A stretch of DNA of 64,000 nucleotides from Hypoxylon rubiginosum. Taxonomy: Eukaryota; Ascomycota; Sordariomycetes; Xylariales; Hypoxylaceae. Both the position numbers and the translations under genes were made by a program. Below the pieces are notes generated by a model that saw nothing but the letters and a program-made list of their open reading frames with translations, had not been told where the DNA came from and did no database searches. The stretch covers positions 868,001 through 932,000 of the forward strand of contig CADCXA010000025.1 of NCBI GenBank assembly GCA_902806565.1. The letters are read 5' to 3'. Below, one piece after another: positions 48,263 to 60,569 of this stretch (position 1 is the first letter of the stretch; each line of letters starts with the position of its first letter).

Positions 48263-50266
48263 GGTTAATGAATTGATGAAGAATGTAGGTAGAGCGCGAA
48301 GACGTGAGGATGTCGGCAACTATATTGGGGATAAATGTATGAAGGTTAGAGAGTTGCGTAGGAGACGGAGCGCGTTCCAACTAAAAGCGAGGTGTGGATG
48401 GGGATGGAAACTTGTTCAAAAGTCATCTCCAGCTGGAGACATCCTTCAAAAGAATAGCTCCAGGGAAGTTGATATCACGGTAAGAACGCGTTTTGTGGGT
48501 GAAAGAGTATCAGAAGATGTGAGAGAAAGCAAATCTGCTTCTCAAGAAGCTCCTTGGGAAAGTTGCAGGGCAGTTGCAGGGCTTGTTAGAGCTTGATGAG
48601 GCTGAAAAGCAGAAGAGGGTCCCACTTCCTGCAATCACCCCGAAATCGACTAGCGTGTATATCAGCGCACCTTATTGGCTTTTAGCTCTTAGCTAACTCT
48701 CATAACAGGGATCTCTAGACCTTGTGGCATCCAATGCAACTATCAAGTATATGCATAATGAGGGGGTAGCTTAGGTATTTTTTAACTACCTCCAACCACA
48801 CGCGTAGAGATTATCCTAAGATTGAGGCCCTCCTTACCATGGGGTTAACATCTACAAGACATGACGGTTGTAAATTTTTGTCTTTAGATCAAGACCTCTC
48901 TTCTAACTATCCAAGAATCCGTCCCAGATGCATACCTACCTCATAGCAAGTCAAAATCAGTTTCAAGGTTGAACGCCATCCCTAGTCAAATTTTCACCAT
49001 CCTACGAAACACATGCAGAAGTCCAGTCCAATTTCCCATGGAAGTGTATTCCGACACGATCTGTCCTCGTTATCAAGTCTGAAATGAAGATTTGTCAGCT
49101 ATGGCCCAATAGCACAAAGCCCCGAGGTGGCTCTCCTTATCTTATGTGAGAGGACCGGCGGGAATAGACAAAATCTACATGATGAGCTCCAAGGCTGCAT
49201 AAAATAACAATGGAAAAAGCTGCATTTGGTTAAGTAAACACATATTCCCTGTAAATATCACTAATTGCTTACTGATAAAATGTTCAAACTGTGTCAATCG
49301 AGATCACGGCGGTTTCCTTTACCTACCTACTACATAGGGACTATACCTAGATGTAGGTTAAAGGAGATACGTGCCCCAAAGCTGAACTACGTGTCAGAAC
49401 ATTAAGCAAATTACATGTATGCAGTCAACAGGGGCCGCATGCAAAGAGAAAGACGGCATGTTCTTAAATATGATATGTTACCTCACTCAACTACTCCGTC
49501 TGTGCGGTTAACGAAATCTCACTTAAGTTGTTCCAGAGGGTATTTTAGCAGGTTTATCTTAGGATTAAGTTGGACTGGTTTGAATCAGTTCATTATCTGT
49601 TGGAATTAACCCAACCCTATTCACGTTTGAGCACATTTTCACCCTTGTGTGTTGGTGTATTCGGACACTTAACAAATGAAGAACGTGCAATTCAAGTCAA
49701 GGGTTATTTATAACGTGAGGTCAGCAGCATACTACACAGCTCTGGGGTCAATATGTGTACCCTAAACAAGTGCCGAGTCCCCCCTCCGGGACCCGGTCCG
49801 GGTCCGGATCCGGGTCCGCCCGCCATCTCGTCTCCCCCGGGCTTCCGCAGTTCAACTCTCGGCATCGTGTTTCAAGAAGGATCCGCCAGCTCCGCCATAA
49901 TTTTATGAGTCAGAGTGACTGGGATATTTTAATTCCTTCCTTCATTAGAGCGAACTCTCGAGAGGAAAGGCCAAGCCATCTGAAATCTGCACCATTCCAG
50001 GTAGCTTTCGCCAGCATCGCCCTAGATACGCGTGTTTCTTACTCATAAGCACGGCTCTGGTTTTCCAACTTTACTATTTTTTTCTTCTTCTTTCCGCATC
50101 ACACTCTCTCCTTCCATCCATTCTCATATGCAAATCCACTCCATCTAACATCCACTCCATCGGAGCGGTACTGCACCATAATAGCACACTTCCTGATCAC
50201 CCATCCTTTGAAACACTACGTCAGCTATCATCTCCACCTCGGATCGGAAAGCAATCATCAGTCAAG
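48263..50266. other. Divergent promoter region, 2 kb
   Basis: Between the starts of CTR9 (minus) and the glycosyltransferase-like gene (plus). Open frames inside (48263-48596, 49415-49609, 49755-50048) are not convincing. A (GGTCCG)n hexamer array lies at about 49790-49822. Pyrimidine-rich tracts at 50075-50130 probably mark the leader of the plus-strand gene. Confidence 0.5.
49790..49822. repeat. (GGTCCG)n microsatellite
   Basis: About five imperfect copies of GGTCCG/GGATCCG in an otherwise ordinary spacer. Confidence 0.75.
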
Positions 50267-51525
50267 ATGAGGGAGATCATAGCACCCACCGTCTTGACCA
50301 TTGCGTTCATGCTCTGCGTAGGCCTGTATGGCTTCATCAAGCTCTCTTATGAGAACGACGGCATCGTATGTTTTACGCATTACGGTCTAACTTACGGTCC
50401 AATGGAACTAATGTGTCTTCAGCAGGGACGGCCCACCACGAGCGCCATTCCAACTCACTCGCCTGTCTGTACCCCATGCATCTTGGTTGACCAGAATGAC
50501 TCCTCTGGCTTATCTTATGAGCCCGACCGTCTACTCGTTACCTACGTGTACACCGAGTCCCCAAGCGCCCGAGAGAACTTGCTGTACTTCCTCAAGAACG
50601 GTTTGCGTAAGTGGTCCCTGAAATTATATTTACGCCCATAATCTTGATCGTGCAAAGACGAACCAAAGACGAACTATAGGATATCTTCTAGAGTACCTAA
50701 TTAGGGAGCTTAGTAAGACTGCTAACACTACCTTTCGCAGATGGCGATGCCAACTTCGTCTTCATCCTTAACGGCAAAACCACTGCTGGCAAATTCATCC
50801 CTGTCATGAGCAACGTCCAGGTTGTCTCACGACAGGATGAATGCTTTGATATTGGTGCACTTGGTGAGGTGCTCCGAAAGGAGAGTCTATGGAACGGGTA
50901 CAGTCGCTTCATCACCCTCAATGCTGCTATTCGAGGACCTTTCGTACCGTATTGGAGCCGCACCTGCTGGAGCGACATTTTCCTACGCCGCGTCACTGAG
51001 GATGTCAAGGTAAGTTCTTTTAACCTATCCCAACTGTATGAACTATTTTCCTAAGACATTATTTCTTAGCTCGTGGGAATGACGGCGAAGTGTCTTCCTG
51101 AACCCTACATCGAGTCCATGATTTGGGCTACAGACTCGGTCGGTATGCAACTTCTCCTTTATAAGCATCACGGTGACAACCGCATCGGCGCTTCCGGAGT
51201 CTGCGACGAAACTCACGGGCGAGCCATCTACGACGAGCTCGAAGCTACGAAGGTAATCAAGCAGGCAGGCTACAAGGTCGAGGCTCTCATGGCAGACTTC
51301 CACAAGTCTGAGACCTACGAGAAGCATTGCGAAGACAACCCGCTCGATCGCATTCAATGGAACGAAGAGTACTGCGGTGTCAACATCCATCCGTACGAGA
51401 CGATCTTCACGAAGGCGGATCACTACGCCGACCGGGGATTCTTAGGTCGGCTCGAAGACTTGCACGAGTCGCGCGTTACCAATGGTAGCTGGGATGTGTG
51501 CCGTCGAAGTGGCTTGGGGGAGTAG
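50267..51525 (+). CDS. Type II membrane glycosyltransferase-like protein
   Basis: Four exons, 50267-50365, 50423-50606, 50741-51009 and 51070-51525, giving 335 aa. Residues 6-27 (APTVLTIAFMLCVGLYGFIK) form one membrane anchor preceded by a short cytoplasmic tail, the topology of Golgi glycosyltransferases. The lumenal domain reads LLVTYVYTESPSARENL, DANFVFILNG, then NVQVVSRQDECFDIGALGEVL, RFITLNAAIRGPFVPYW, LVGMTAKCLPEPYIESMIWA and a C-terminal YCGVNIHPYETIF. This pattern belongs to a widespread fungal family without a well-known name that I place near GT-A transferases by strand order; no clear DxD motif is seen. Donor and sugar are unknown. All splice sites are canonical and the frame is intact. 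Confidence 0.76.
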
Positions 51526-51964
51526 ACGGGGAAACACGATTAGATGAATATGCGGATTGCATTATGTGCTGCCGAAAAGGGGGGATCCGTGGGTAGGCAG
51601 ACATTCTCAAACTGGTCATGTTTCACTTCACTTTGCATGTTTGTTCCATTGGTAGATGGAATTTTGACTTGATTCATTAAGTGTGTAAATAGAAACACCA
51701 ATCGAAGTCTGCCCTAACAAGAGACCATAGGCTATTGTTTTCGCTGAGAAATTTGACAAGTACCAACCCTGTTCATAGGCAGGCGATTTCTCAAATACTG
51801 CCGCGCACCTTAAGCTACCTAAGATATCCATGGTGTCTCTGCGTTCTCCTTATACTGCTATCCCTCCCATCGCTAACCAACGTCCATCATCCAGCCCCCT
51901 CCCCAACCCCCAAATCCCAAGCCCGCCGTAGCCCATCAGTCGCCGACGCCCGAAAATCACATCA
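51526..51964. other. Convergent intergenic region
   Basis: 3' regions of the glycosyltransferase-like gene (plus) and the second AAA+ gene (minus). Nothing coding supported. Confidence 0.5.
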
Positions 51965-54200
51965 TCAGAGGAACATGTAGTTCTCGTCGCCCTTCCTCGG
52001 CTCCCCCGGCGCCTTGTAGTCGACGCCGCCGACGTTGGTCAGGTCGCGCTCGAACGCGTCCTGGATCCGGGTGACCTGCCGCAGCTGCGCGTGGTCGACG
52101 CGCACGCCGTCGAACGCGGCGAGGCTCTCGGCCGCCTTGATCACGTTCTTGATCTGGCGACCGTTCAGCTCGTGGCCGGCGAGGTCGCGGAGCGCGGCGT
52201 CGTCGATGTCGACGCCGCCCGGCACGCGGTCGCACAGGGTGCGCCAGATCTGCAGGCGCGAGGCGGCGGTCAGGTCGGTGTACCGGATCGGGATGTGGAT
52301 GCGGGACTTGAAGCCGTCGTCGAAGGTGCCGACGCGGTTGGTCGTCAGGAACAGGATCCCGCTGTAGTACTCGAGGGCGCGCAGGAACACCGAGACCATC
52401 GCGTTCCGGTGCACGTCGTGCAGCGACCGGCGCTCCAGGAACACGTCGGCCTCGTCGATTAGTAGTACCGCCTTCCACGTCGCCGCCAGGTCCATGATCC
52501 GCGCTAGGCTGGCGTCTAGCTGCCCGCTCGACACCCCCAGGTCCCCCGACGACACCATGTACAGCGGCCGCTTGACGTACTCGGCCACGCACTCGGCCGT
52601 GAGCGTCTTTCCGACGCCGGGTGGGCCGCTATCGATGAGAATTTCAGGTTAGCCAGCTGTTGCCCCTTTTTAAAAAAATTTTAAGAATAAAAAGAAATAG
52701 AACAATAATGAGGGACCTCAGTCCCCTTGTGCGGGGAATAGGGATGTACGGATAGAACGGTAGGTAAATATTAGAAACTACTTACTGCAGCACACACACA
52801 AGCCCCTGCCCCTTCCCCTTAACAATATCGTCGAACCCGTCCCGGCTGCTCGCGTGCGTCGACACGACCGCCTGGACCGTCTTCTTGGTGTCCTGGTCGA
52901 GCACGAGATCGTCAAAGCAGCGCGCGTTCCACTCGATCGGCGCGACGAGGTCGACGAAGAACTCGAGGAACTGCTTGGCGGAGAAGGCGTAGCCGCGGAC
53001 CGTAGCGTTGGCCACCGCCGCGTCGTCGTCGGACAGCTTCTCGAACGTCTTGGCCTCGGGCGTGAAGCCGATGTTGTTGACGGCCTTGGGCCGCATCTTA
53101 TGCATCCAGTGGTTGCCGCCGGCGGTGGCGGCACTACTACTACCGCTGCCGCCGCTCCCGAGCTCCACCACGTCGAACGTGTCGTTGGCCTCGAGCCGGT
53201 GGTACGTCTCGCAGTCGACCATGACGCGGCCCCGGACGTTGGTCCGCGCGTACCCCTGCTCCGTCTTGCGCAGCGCCGCGCCGTCGTACTGCGCGAAGTG
53301 CTGGCCCACGTAGCCCTCAAACTTGCGACCGCGCGCGACCAGCCGCGTTCGGATCTCGTCCGCGTCCGCCAGCAGCGCCAGCGGCATCGTCGTGAGCTCC
53401 GCCAGCTGCCGCGTCCCGGCGTACTTGGGCACGAACAGCTCGGCCTTGCGCGTGCCCAGCTTCTCGCCGTCGAAGTCGACGAAGCTGGCCCACAGGCTGA
53501 ACACGGGCGTCTCGCCCTCGTCGTACCAGCAGCTCTGGACCCGGAAGCCCCGGTGCTGGTTGAGCACCTTGGCGTGTATGATCTCCTTCGGCGGGAACAG
53601 GGTCCACAGCTGGTCGAACGAGATGGCCCTGAGGCCCCCGGAGACGCATTTCTCGTAGGCGGCGATATCTTGCTCGAAGTGGGTATGGATCCATTTTACG
53701 AACAGTCTGAGCTGCGCTGTAGATTCTTCGTCCCCCTTGAACCGGTCGAGCCCTTCTGTCTCGAGCTCCTTTCGGTAGTAGAACAGCGAGTAGTACGGAG
53801 TTTCGATCTGCACGTCATCGACGTCTATGGGGTCGTCGGGATAGTCCCCGATGACATCGCTCAGAAGCTGCCGCAGCGGCTGGTGATTCACGTATAAGCG
53901 AGTCGTGTCGACCTCTCCGTCGTCGTAGTATACCCTGACGAGACAAAAGGCAAAGAGCCGCCACCAGTCCTTCTGCTCCGGTTTCTTAACTTCCTTTTTC
54001 CGTTCGGCATAATATTGCTCATCCCTGTCGTCGTATAGCAGATCCAGGTGCTTGATTTCGCACTTCATAGTCTCATCCTTAGACGGTGTCGGATCGGAGC
54101 CTTTTATGTGAGCCTTCTTGGAACTGTCCTTATTTTTAAGACGCGGTATGAGGCCCTTCGTCAGCTGCGATAGTATACGATTCACTTTTGGCATGGCCAT
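51965..54200 (-). CDS. AAA+ ATPase, DUF7025-type fungal family (second copy)
   Basis: Two exons, 54200-52786 and 52628-51965, giving 692 aa. The 157-nt intron splits the codon for the His just before Walker A (VCVL|HGPPGVGKT). N-terminal domain about 60-330 (DUF7025-like; ALSFDQLWTLFPP-type motif and VQSCWYDEG), then the AAA+ core: Walker A GPPGVGKT (473-480), Walker B LLIDEAD (527-533), sensor-1 FLTTNR, arginine-finger FKSRIHIP, and lid RDLAGHELNGRQIKNVI. It lacks both the long N-terminal extension and the Q/G-rich tail of the copy at 7609-11582. The 3' part is very GC-rich, unlike the AT-richer first copy, so the two have been apart for long and are not a recent tandem duplicate. Substrate unknown. 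Start at 54200; the next Met (54194) is equally possible. Confidence 0.92.
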
Positions 54201-54915
54201 ATTAGAAGATAATTAATTTGTAGTTGAAATGATGAGTCGCACGAAAGATCTCACGAAAAGTAGCCTTAAAAGTCACTACTTAATGTATGCCTACCTAGAT
54301 AGGTAAGTAATTTCTAGAAACTAAAGGTGAAACTTGAACGAATCAGCTTTGTACGAAATAGATATATCGTATATGAAAGAAAGATGCAGCTATGAGCAGT
54401 TGCCAGTTGCATCGAGAACGTAGAAGACAAGCTGAAGCTACGTGAATATTTGAGCGGCGTTATAGATTGCCGGAAGCACGTAGGCTGCAGTCATCGTACT
54501 AGTTTGCATCCTCCAACTAGAGCTCATTCGAGGGACGTCAGTGGATGGAAACGAGGCAGCCCAGTCAGACAACCCGACGTGCTGCATGAGCTCGAGCCCT
54601 GGCCTACGAGAATGCGCCGAGGTCTTTTTTTTTTATTTTTTTATTTTTTTGAAGCTACGCGTCGTGACATCAATGCCCGTTACGGGTTTATAGCTTGAGA
54701 ATAAGTACAGAAATTAGTCGAATAAGTAAGGAAGAAAAAGATATCGCCCTGAAAATATTGTGAGAGGTAAAGTGTTTATATTAATGCCTAATACTCTGCA
54801 CAATTACCTAAGGTACCAGTCATGGGCGAAAAGGGGCCGATCGGATCGGGTCTGATCGGATCTGCCCCGAGTCACAGGCAACGAACGACACAGCCAATCA
54901 TTATCTGATAAGATA
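54201..54915. other. Intergenic spacer
   Basis: Holds the promoter of the AAA+ gene, a T-rich tract at 54626-54650, and a short direct repeat of GATCGGATC near 54838-54862. No exon supported. Confidence 0.5.
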
Positions 54916-56490
54916 TCATTGCTTACGCCAAAAGCACACCTCGACACCATCTAATTTCCACAGCAGCTTCATCGTAGAGTCCGAGGGTTCAAAAGATATG
55001 AGGAACGAAGACGATTGCGTCCTGTCGAGCCCTCGAGAAATGCATGCGTCGGCATCAGGAGGTAGATGACAAAACACAGACCAATGGTAGTGCCATAATT
55101 TGAAGGCCTGTTCTTCGTGCCCGTTTATAACCATCCACAGCTCCGTGCGCTTCTTCCAGTCTATAGTTATATCGAGGCGGACTGCGCTGCTCTGTTCCAT
55201 GACATACGTCCCGGTGAGATCCTCGAGAGAAGGCATAGGTGTGTCGACTTGTTGGCCCAGACGGAGCGGAGCCCGGAAGTCTCGGTCGAAGTGAGATATG
55301 TATTTGGCGCGAGCCTTTCGGGCCACGTCCACAAAGTCCACAGATGGTTGGAGTTCGTACATGGTCTGGATCAGATCCTGGGCGATCCAATCCGTGGCGT
55401 CGGACAGACCGGTTCCGTTGGAGAGTATCACCAATGCCGACTTGGTCTCCGGCATGATGTACAGATTGGAAGTGTAGCCGGGGACGTCACCCTGATGGCC
55501 GTAAAGGAGGATGGAAGGGGACCTTTTTCCTAAAGTCGGCGACTCTAACGCCCTGTTGGGCGAAATCAGTCCCAGCTTTCCTGGTGTTCGGTGATAACAC
55601 CATCCAGCGCAGTAGTCACCATCCTCCGCAGATTGCGGGTTCGCAATTGTCATCCTGTCGAAAATGGGCGACCCTTGCCGGACCAAGTTTCCCGGCGCGT
55701 CTGCCTCATCAAACGATGCCAGCAGACAGTGGCACCACTTCAGCAGATCGTTCACCGAACTGCGAATCCCCCCGGAACCACCATTCATAGATGTGTCAGA
55801 TAACTCTGTAGGGGCTATCTCAGATGGTTTGCCGTCCGTCAGAATCATGTATGGTGTTGCAACGTTGTCGGCGATAGAATAGACATTCCGTATAGCAGTT
55901 GTTCTCGTCATATTCAGGGGTGTGAAAATACAGTCATGCTGATAGTGTCCCCAGGTCAAGCACTTCGATTTTGACTCAACAATGCGTCCAGCGAGTTCAT
56001 ACAGCGCGTTGTTGTAGAGAAAGTTAGTACGGGGTTCGTGTTTGACCGGCAAGGCGCCGCAGACTTCGAATAACTCCGCCTTGGGGATGAGAATGTGCGC
56101 ATCTAAGCCTTGTGTGATTTCATCAAGACTAAGTAGCCCAGTGCGATGAGAACAAATGTCCCGTACCGTCATGGAAGTGAAGCGGTTTGAAGGCGCAAGC
56201 CCCTTGAGGTGAGGGAAAATAGACTCAATAGTATCATCCCACGATAACCGCCCTTTCTGGACGAGTAAGTCGAGCGATGCTGCCATGAAAGCCTTAGTCA
56301 AGGATGCGATACAGTAAAGCGTGTCGCTATCCGTTTCTTGAGAGCGTTCGATATTCGAGAAGCCAAAATTGTGCTTAAACACTTCTTGGCCTTGGTGAAT
56401 CACGCCGATAGACAATCCAGGTTGACCGGTAATGTTGAGGATATCTTCCATCGTTTTGATGCGTCCATTCAGAGCAGCCTTCCAGTCCAT
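54916..56490 (-). CDS. Serine beta-lactamase-like hydrolase (penicillin-binding fold)
   Basis: Single exon, 524 aa. The active-site tetrad SLTK (63-66, in CIASLTKAFMA) supplies the acyl-enzyme Ser and general base Lys, and YNN (159-161, FLYNNALYE) corresponds to the class C Tyr-x-Asn. These define the beta-lactamase/transpeptidase-like family (PF00144). In fungi members act as esterases, D-peptidases or in secondary metabolism (for example LovD acyltransferase) rather than in cell-wall peptidoglycan. No signal peptide is visible, so it is probably cytosolic. A further region with NGGSGGIRSSVNDLLKW is typical of the family. The C-terminal 130 residues form the extra beta-barrel-like extension common in fungal members. 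No introns. Confidence 0.91.
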   Translation of the reverse strand: MDWKAALNGRIKTMEDILNITGQPGLSIGVIHQGQEVFKHNFGFSNIERSQETDSDTLYCIASLTKAFMAASLDLLVQKGRLSWDDTIESIFPHLKGLAPSNRFTSMTVRDICSHRTGLLSLDEITQGLDAHILIPKAELFEVCGALPVKHEPRTNFLYNNALYELAGRIVESKSKCLTWGHYQHDCIFTPLNMTRTTAIRNVYSIADNVATPYMILTDGKPSEIAPTELSDTSMNGGSGGIRSSVNDLLKWCHCLLASFDEADAPGNLVRQGSPIFDRMTIANPQSAEDGDYCAGWCYHRTPGKLGLISPNRALESPTLGKRSPSILLYGHQGDVPGYTSNLYIMPETKSALVILSNGTGLSDATDWIAQDLIQTMYELQPSVDFVDVARKARAKYISHFDRDFRAPLRLGQQVDTPMPSLEDLTGTYVMEQSSAVRLDITIDWKKRTELWMVINGHEEQAFKLWHYHWSVFCHLPPDADACISRGLDRTQSSSFLISFEPSDSTMKLLWKLDGVEVCFWRKQ

Positions 56491-57867
56491 CTTGGTTGGA
56501 TTCGTCGAGAATGGGACTATCGAGATATGGGAGATGAGGAGTAAATAGGGCGACCTTGAGGATGAAGTAGGGGTCTACTTCTATATGAAGATGCAGTGAA
56601 TGCCTAGGCTTGTAATGGAGGAAATAGCAGGGAAGAAAGCCACCTTTTCTATGAAATGCTTGTAGTCCAAACAATAGCCACGCATATCAGGATTTTTTTT
56701 CATGACTTAAGCATCATATGAGTTCTTGATATCCCCTCATTTGAGCCGCAACCTAGTCATATTTCAGTCAGTTATTCATTATATACCACCAAATCCCCGT
56801 TACGACGCGATACTATATGTACAGTACCATCTATCCTCCGACGTTGGAATGTCCTACCTACTTCTAGATGACAAGCCATATACATTCACTTTCCTGAGCA
56901 CATTTAACTCCTAAACCTGAAATATCCCCCTTACCTTACATCCTTCGGGATAAGTGTCCCTGCGTAGATAATCCAGAAAAAAACGAGCTTGAAGGGACTG
57001 AAAGCTTGCGTTGTCACGACGAAGTAGTAAAAAATAAAAATAAAACCTGGTGCTAACCATCGTCATATTGCCCCTATCTACACTCAATGCTCTCCCTGCT
57101 TCGATGGTCTGTGATACGAATGACTCATCGTGGTACCAACGGGGTGAGTACATAGGTCATGATCACCGGAGAGACATCTAACAAACCACACGCGTACCTT
57201 TACTACTTTCTATGCCCTCCCTAGAATAAGATACATAGTAGACGCCGCGTATGAAAAGGGACTAGGAAGGACCACCCTGCTGATATATCAACTATCCGGT
57301 ACCTATTCAACAGGTCACACACACGCACGACAATGTGAGAGCGGATACGTCTGATTCGATTTGCCCGTTCTATCTATACTATCCGATTACGTTTCACCTG
57401 TATATTCACCGCTCTTCACCGCTCTTCACCGCACGCCAATGCTCGCAAGGTCGACCTTTCGAACGGCGCGTATTCGTCCGTTGAGCAGCAGCTCTCCCCC
57501 CCAAAATAACTTCGTCGTGGTATTTATCATATCTCCTCTATGCAACCCGGCTATTTGCCATGAACCAAATAATATGTTTTCGTGTCTTCCGTTTTTAAGA
57601 CGACTCGTTAACGCCATGCGTACGGTGTCATCCGATGACGCCGGCGGCTGGAATAGTCGATGAATGCGCCATTTAATGTTGTCCAGATAGTGAGCAATAT
57701 ATCATGCAAATCTCACGACGCAGATGAGTTAATAGGTCCCGACGCCTGCAGTCTTCGAGATGGGGCTTCGGACACGACTTCCAAAACTGTCATCAACGTG
57801 TATAGAGCCGTGCTTCGCCCCATGAGGACTAATTATGGAATAGGGTATCGTCGTTAGGCGTCCGTAT
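56491..57867. other. Intergenic spacer, 1.4 kb
   Basis: Upstream region of the hydrolase and 3' region of the PAK kinase gene. Several short open frames overlap on both strands (56726-57153, 57361-57857) without recognisable products. Confidence 0.5.
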
Positions 57868-60569
57868 TTATCTGGCGCTCTTTCGGAATGCGAGTAGTTC
57901 CGAAAGGCTTCCGAGCGGGCAACCGTGCTTGAGGAAATCGTGCTGTAAGAGCTCATCCGCGGAAGCACGGCTCTTGACATCCACGCACAAGCAGACAGAC
58001 AGAAAAGCTTTCAGCTCTTTACTGAGCTTCTCTGGCTTCTTTAGGCGTGGCGTGCCGTTAGTTGCGATAAGGTAGAGTGCCTTAAGGGGCTCCTCATTGA
58101 GGTACGGTGGCTCGGACTCGATCATCTCAATTGCCATAATGCCCAGCGACCAAATATCCACCTTGGGGCCATACTCCTTCTGTTTAACAACCTCAGGGGC
58201 CATCCAGTAGGGAGTTCCGACCATAGTTGCTCTCTTAGACTTGGTTTCGGTGAGCTTGGCGCAGAAACCAAAATCGGCTTAACTCGTGTTAGCAGATGAG
58301 ACACACACGACTTGCTAGAAAACTTACTGATCTTGACATTTCCGCGAGCGTCTAGAAGAACGTTATCGCTCTTGATATCACGATGGATGATGTTTTGGGA
58401 ATGAAGATGTTGTAATCCACGGCAAGTCTTCACGTTTGTTAGTAGTGCTACAGCCGTAAAAGTTTCCGATACGCTTACCTCAAGGCAAATTGTCGAGATC
58501 TGCTCCTCGGTGATGACAGGGTTGTTATCAATGACATCTGTTAAAGCGCCACCCTCCATGTATTCCATAACAACCCATAATTCGGAATTGTTATTGCGGA
58601 GGAATGCATCGAGGAAATTGACAATGTTTCGGTGCTTGCTGTCTTTCATGACCATAATTTCGTTCACTATAAGTTCCTTACGCGGTTGGTGTGCTAGATC
58701 CATTTGCTTGATAGCAACCTGGGCCCTTACTCCCTGGGACCGGAGTACCTCTCGAGCAACTCCGGAAACAGCACCCTCTTTAACCTTTGCCACGTAAACT
58801 GAGCCAGAAGCACCCTGGCCAATCTTTTTCTGCTTCGAGTACGACAGATTAGGATCATCTTTCGAGACGACCTCGACGAGTTTCGCCATGACTTCCTTTT
58901 CGGACATAGTAGACATGCGGACGTCCTGCTTCCTCTCCGACGCCGACGGCTTAGCCGTGAGTGCGGCCTCTGCAGCTTTGATGCCATCATTCTGTTGCGG
59001 TTGACTGGGTTTCGCGGGAACATTCAGGGGCTTAACAGGAGCAGGCATGCGCGCAGGTCCCTGGTTCTGGACCTGGCCATTGGTTCGAGGCTGCGTGTTG
59101 GCATTATTAGGGTAGCGAGGTGCTGAAGAGGGTTGGTCGTTTCGCGGTGGCATACGTTGCGCGGGTTGGTTGGACTGAGGCTCACGAGATGTCGGGATGG
59201 AGCTTGAGCTTGACTGAGAAGTCAATACGGGTCTATTGGCAGGTGCAGGCGCCGAGTTAGGCGCCGGTGGAGCAGGTCGTTGCGCGCGAAGACCGTTTGC
59301 TTGCTGGTTGAGCGCTTTCGGTGCAGGGGGTGCCGCTCGGCTCGGGTTATAACGATCTTGTGGAACCGGGGGACCGCCGTATCCTCCGCCGCCGACCTCT
59401 TGCTGGGCTATGGGCAGTTTCTTCTGTGGAATAGAGGCATTATAGGCTTCCAAATCACGTCGGTTTTGCTCCTCAATCTCTCGCTGCCTTTGGAGCTCGA
59501 GTTGCTTCTTGCGTTGTTCTTCTCGTACTGCTTCCACCGAAGGTCCGTAGTTACTTCCCGCACTCTGCATCTGCTGCCGTTGCTGCGACATCTCTGGCGG
59601 GTTTGGTCGGGGTGGGGCAGGACTCTGTGAGGGAGGCAAACTGGGATAGCTACGTTGCGAGGGCGGCATCGGCCGAGGAGGCGCGACAGAAGCACCACCA
59701 CCACCATAACCAAGCTGCTTGTTCAACTGGCTACCGGGGGGAGGCGTTGGAGTGAGGCTCGGATACTGCTGGGGGTTCTCTGCTCTTTTAGTGAGGTCTG
59801 AATAGAAATCCAAAACCTCGAAAACAGCCTGAGGGTTCCGCTCGTAATCCTCCTTGGTGATAGCGGACGAATTCAACAATTTCGACCATTCGGGTGGCAA
59901 CCCTACAAATTGCCCTGTCTGAGGGTCGAAACCGACGTGCACGGCATGGGAGAAATTGGTCGGGTTGCTAACTCCGCCCATCGTCGGGCACCGGCCATAT
60001 AGAAGGTCAATCCAATCGTAAAGATCATCATCACTTTTGACCCTGATATGTAAAGTCCTAATCTGACCATCGTCATCTCCGGGGCTGTTAGAGGATCCCG
60101 GTAAGTGTCGCTTGATCTCGAAGATGGTGCCGGCAGCCTCAACTCGTCCGACGTTTACGACATCCTTCAGGAGAAGGGTGTAAGAAACTTTGCCGCCCTC
60201 GGTCTTGTGGAAGTCGAGGTTCTCCTTGCGCAAAATGAGGTACTTCTGCTTCCACGGCTGGATGAAGTTCCTGCTCTCTTTGACCTGCGCCCAGCCTTCC
60301 TTTATGATTGCGACACCGCCCATGCCATCTGTCTGGTTGGACCGCTCGCGGGCTAGCGGTAGGGAGATGGTAGACCCCGTGTATGTGGAGGTGGCGGTGC
60401 GCGTAATGGGAGACGAGACTGCAGTGGACATGCTGCTCATGCTGCTCATGCTGCCCGGGTAATTCGTGCTAGGAGTAAGATTAAGGCGTGGTCGATCGGT
60501 TGGCGGTCGCGGAGCTGGACCAGGGTTCATAAACTGGCCAGTAGTGTAGACGCTGCTGTGATTTCCCAT
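57868..60569 (-). CDS. CLA4: p21-activated protein kinase, CLA4 type (PH-CRIB-kinase)
   Basis: Three exons, 60569-58479, 58427-58328 and 58277-57868, giving 866 aa. A PH domain (about 85-200, [20 protein letters not shown]) precedes a CRIB motif ([16 protein letters not shown]), a Pro/Gln-rich linker (about 275-570) and a C-terminal Ser/Thr kinase domain. The kinase has glycine loop [17 protein letters not shown], catalytic [12 protein letters not shown] restored across the second intron, and activation-segment [12 protein letters not shown]. This PH-CRIB-STE20 order is specific to Cla4 rather than Ste20. Cla4 binds Cdc42/Rac-GTP at the membrane and controls polarity, septation and, in plant pathogens, infection structure formation. 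Both introns (51 and 50 nt) have canonical borders. The start MGNHSSVY is the first Met of the frame. Confidence 0.95.

Noticed and set aside
49755..50048. 97-codon plus-strand frame rich in Ser-Gly repeats
   Set aside because: The repeat part is just the GGTCCG microsatellite; the rest has no pattern.
51957..52592. 211-codon minus-strand frame overlapping the AAA core
   Set aside because: Arg/Pro/Ala-rich out-of-frame reading of the same strand as the AAA+ exon.
52854..53897. 347-codon plus-strand frame
   Set aside because: Antisense shadow of the GC-rich second AAA+ gene; biased His/Arg/Glu/Val content and no domain pattern.
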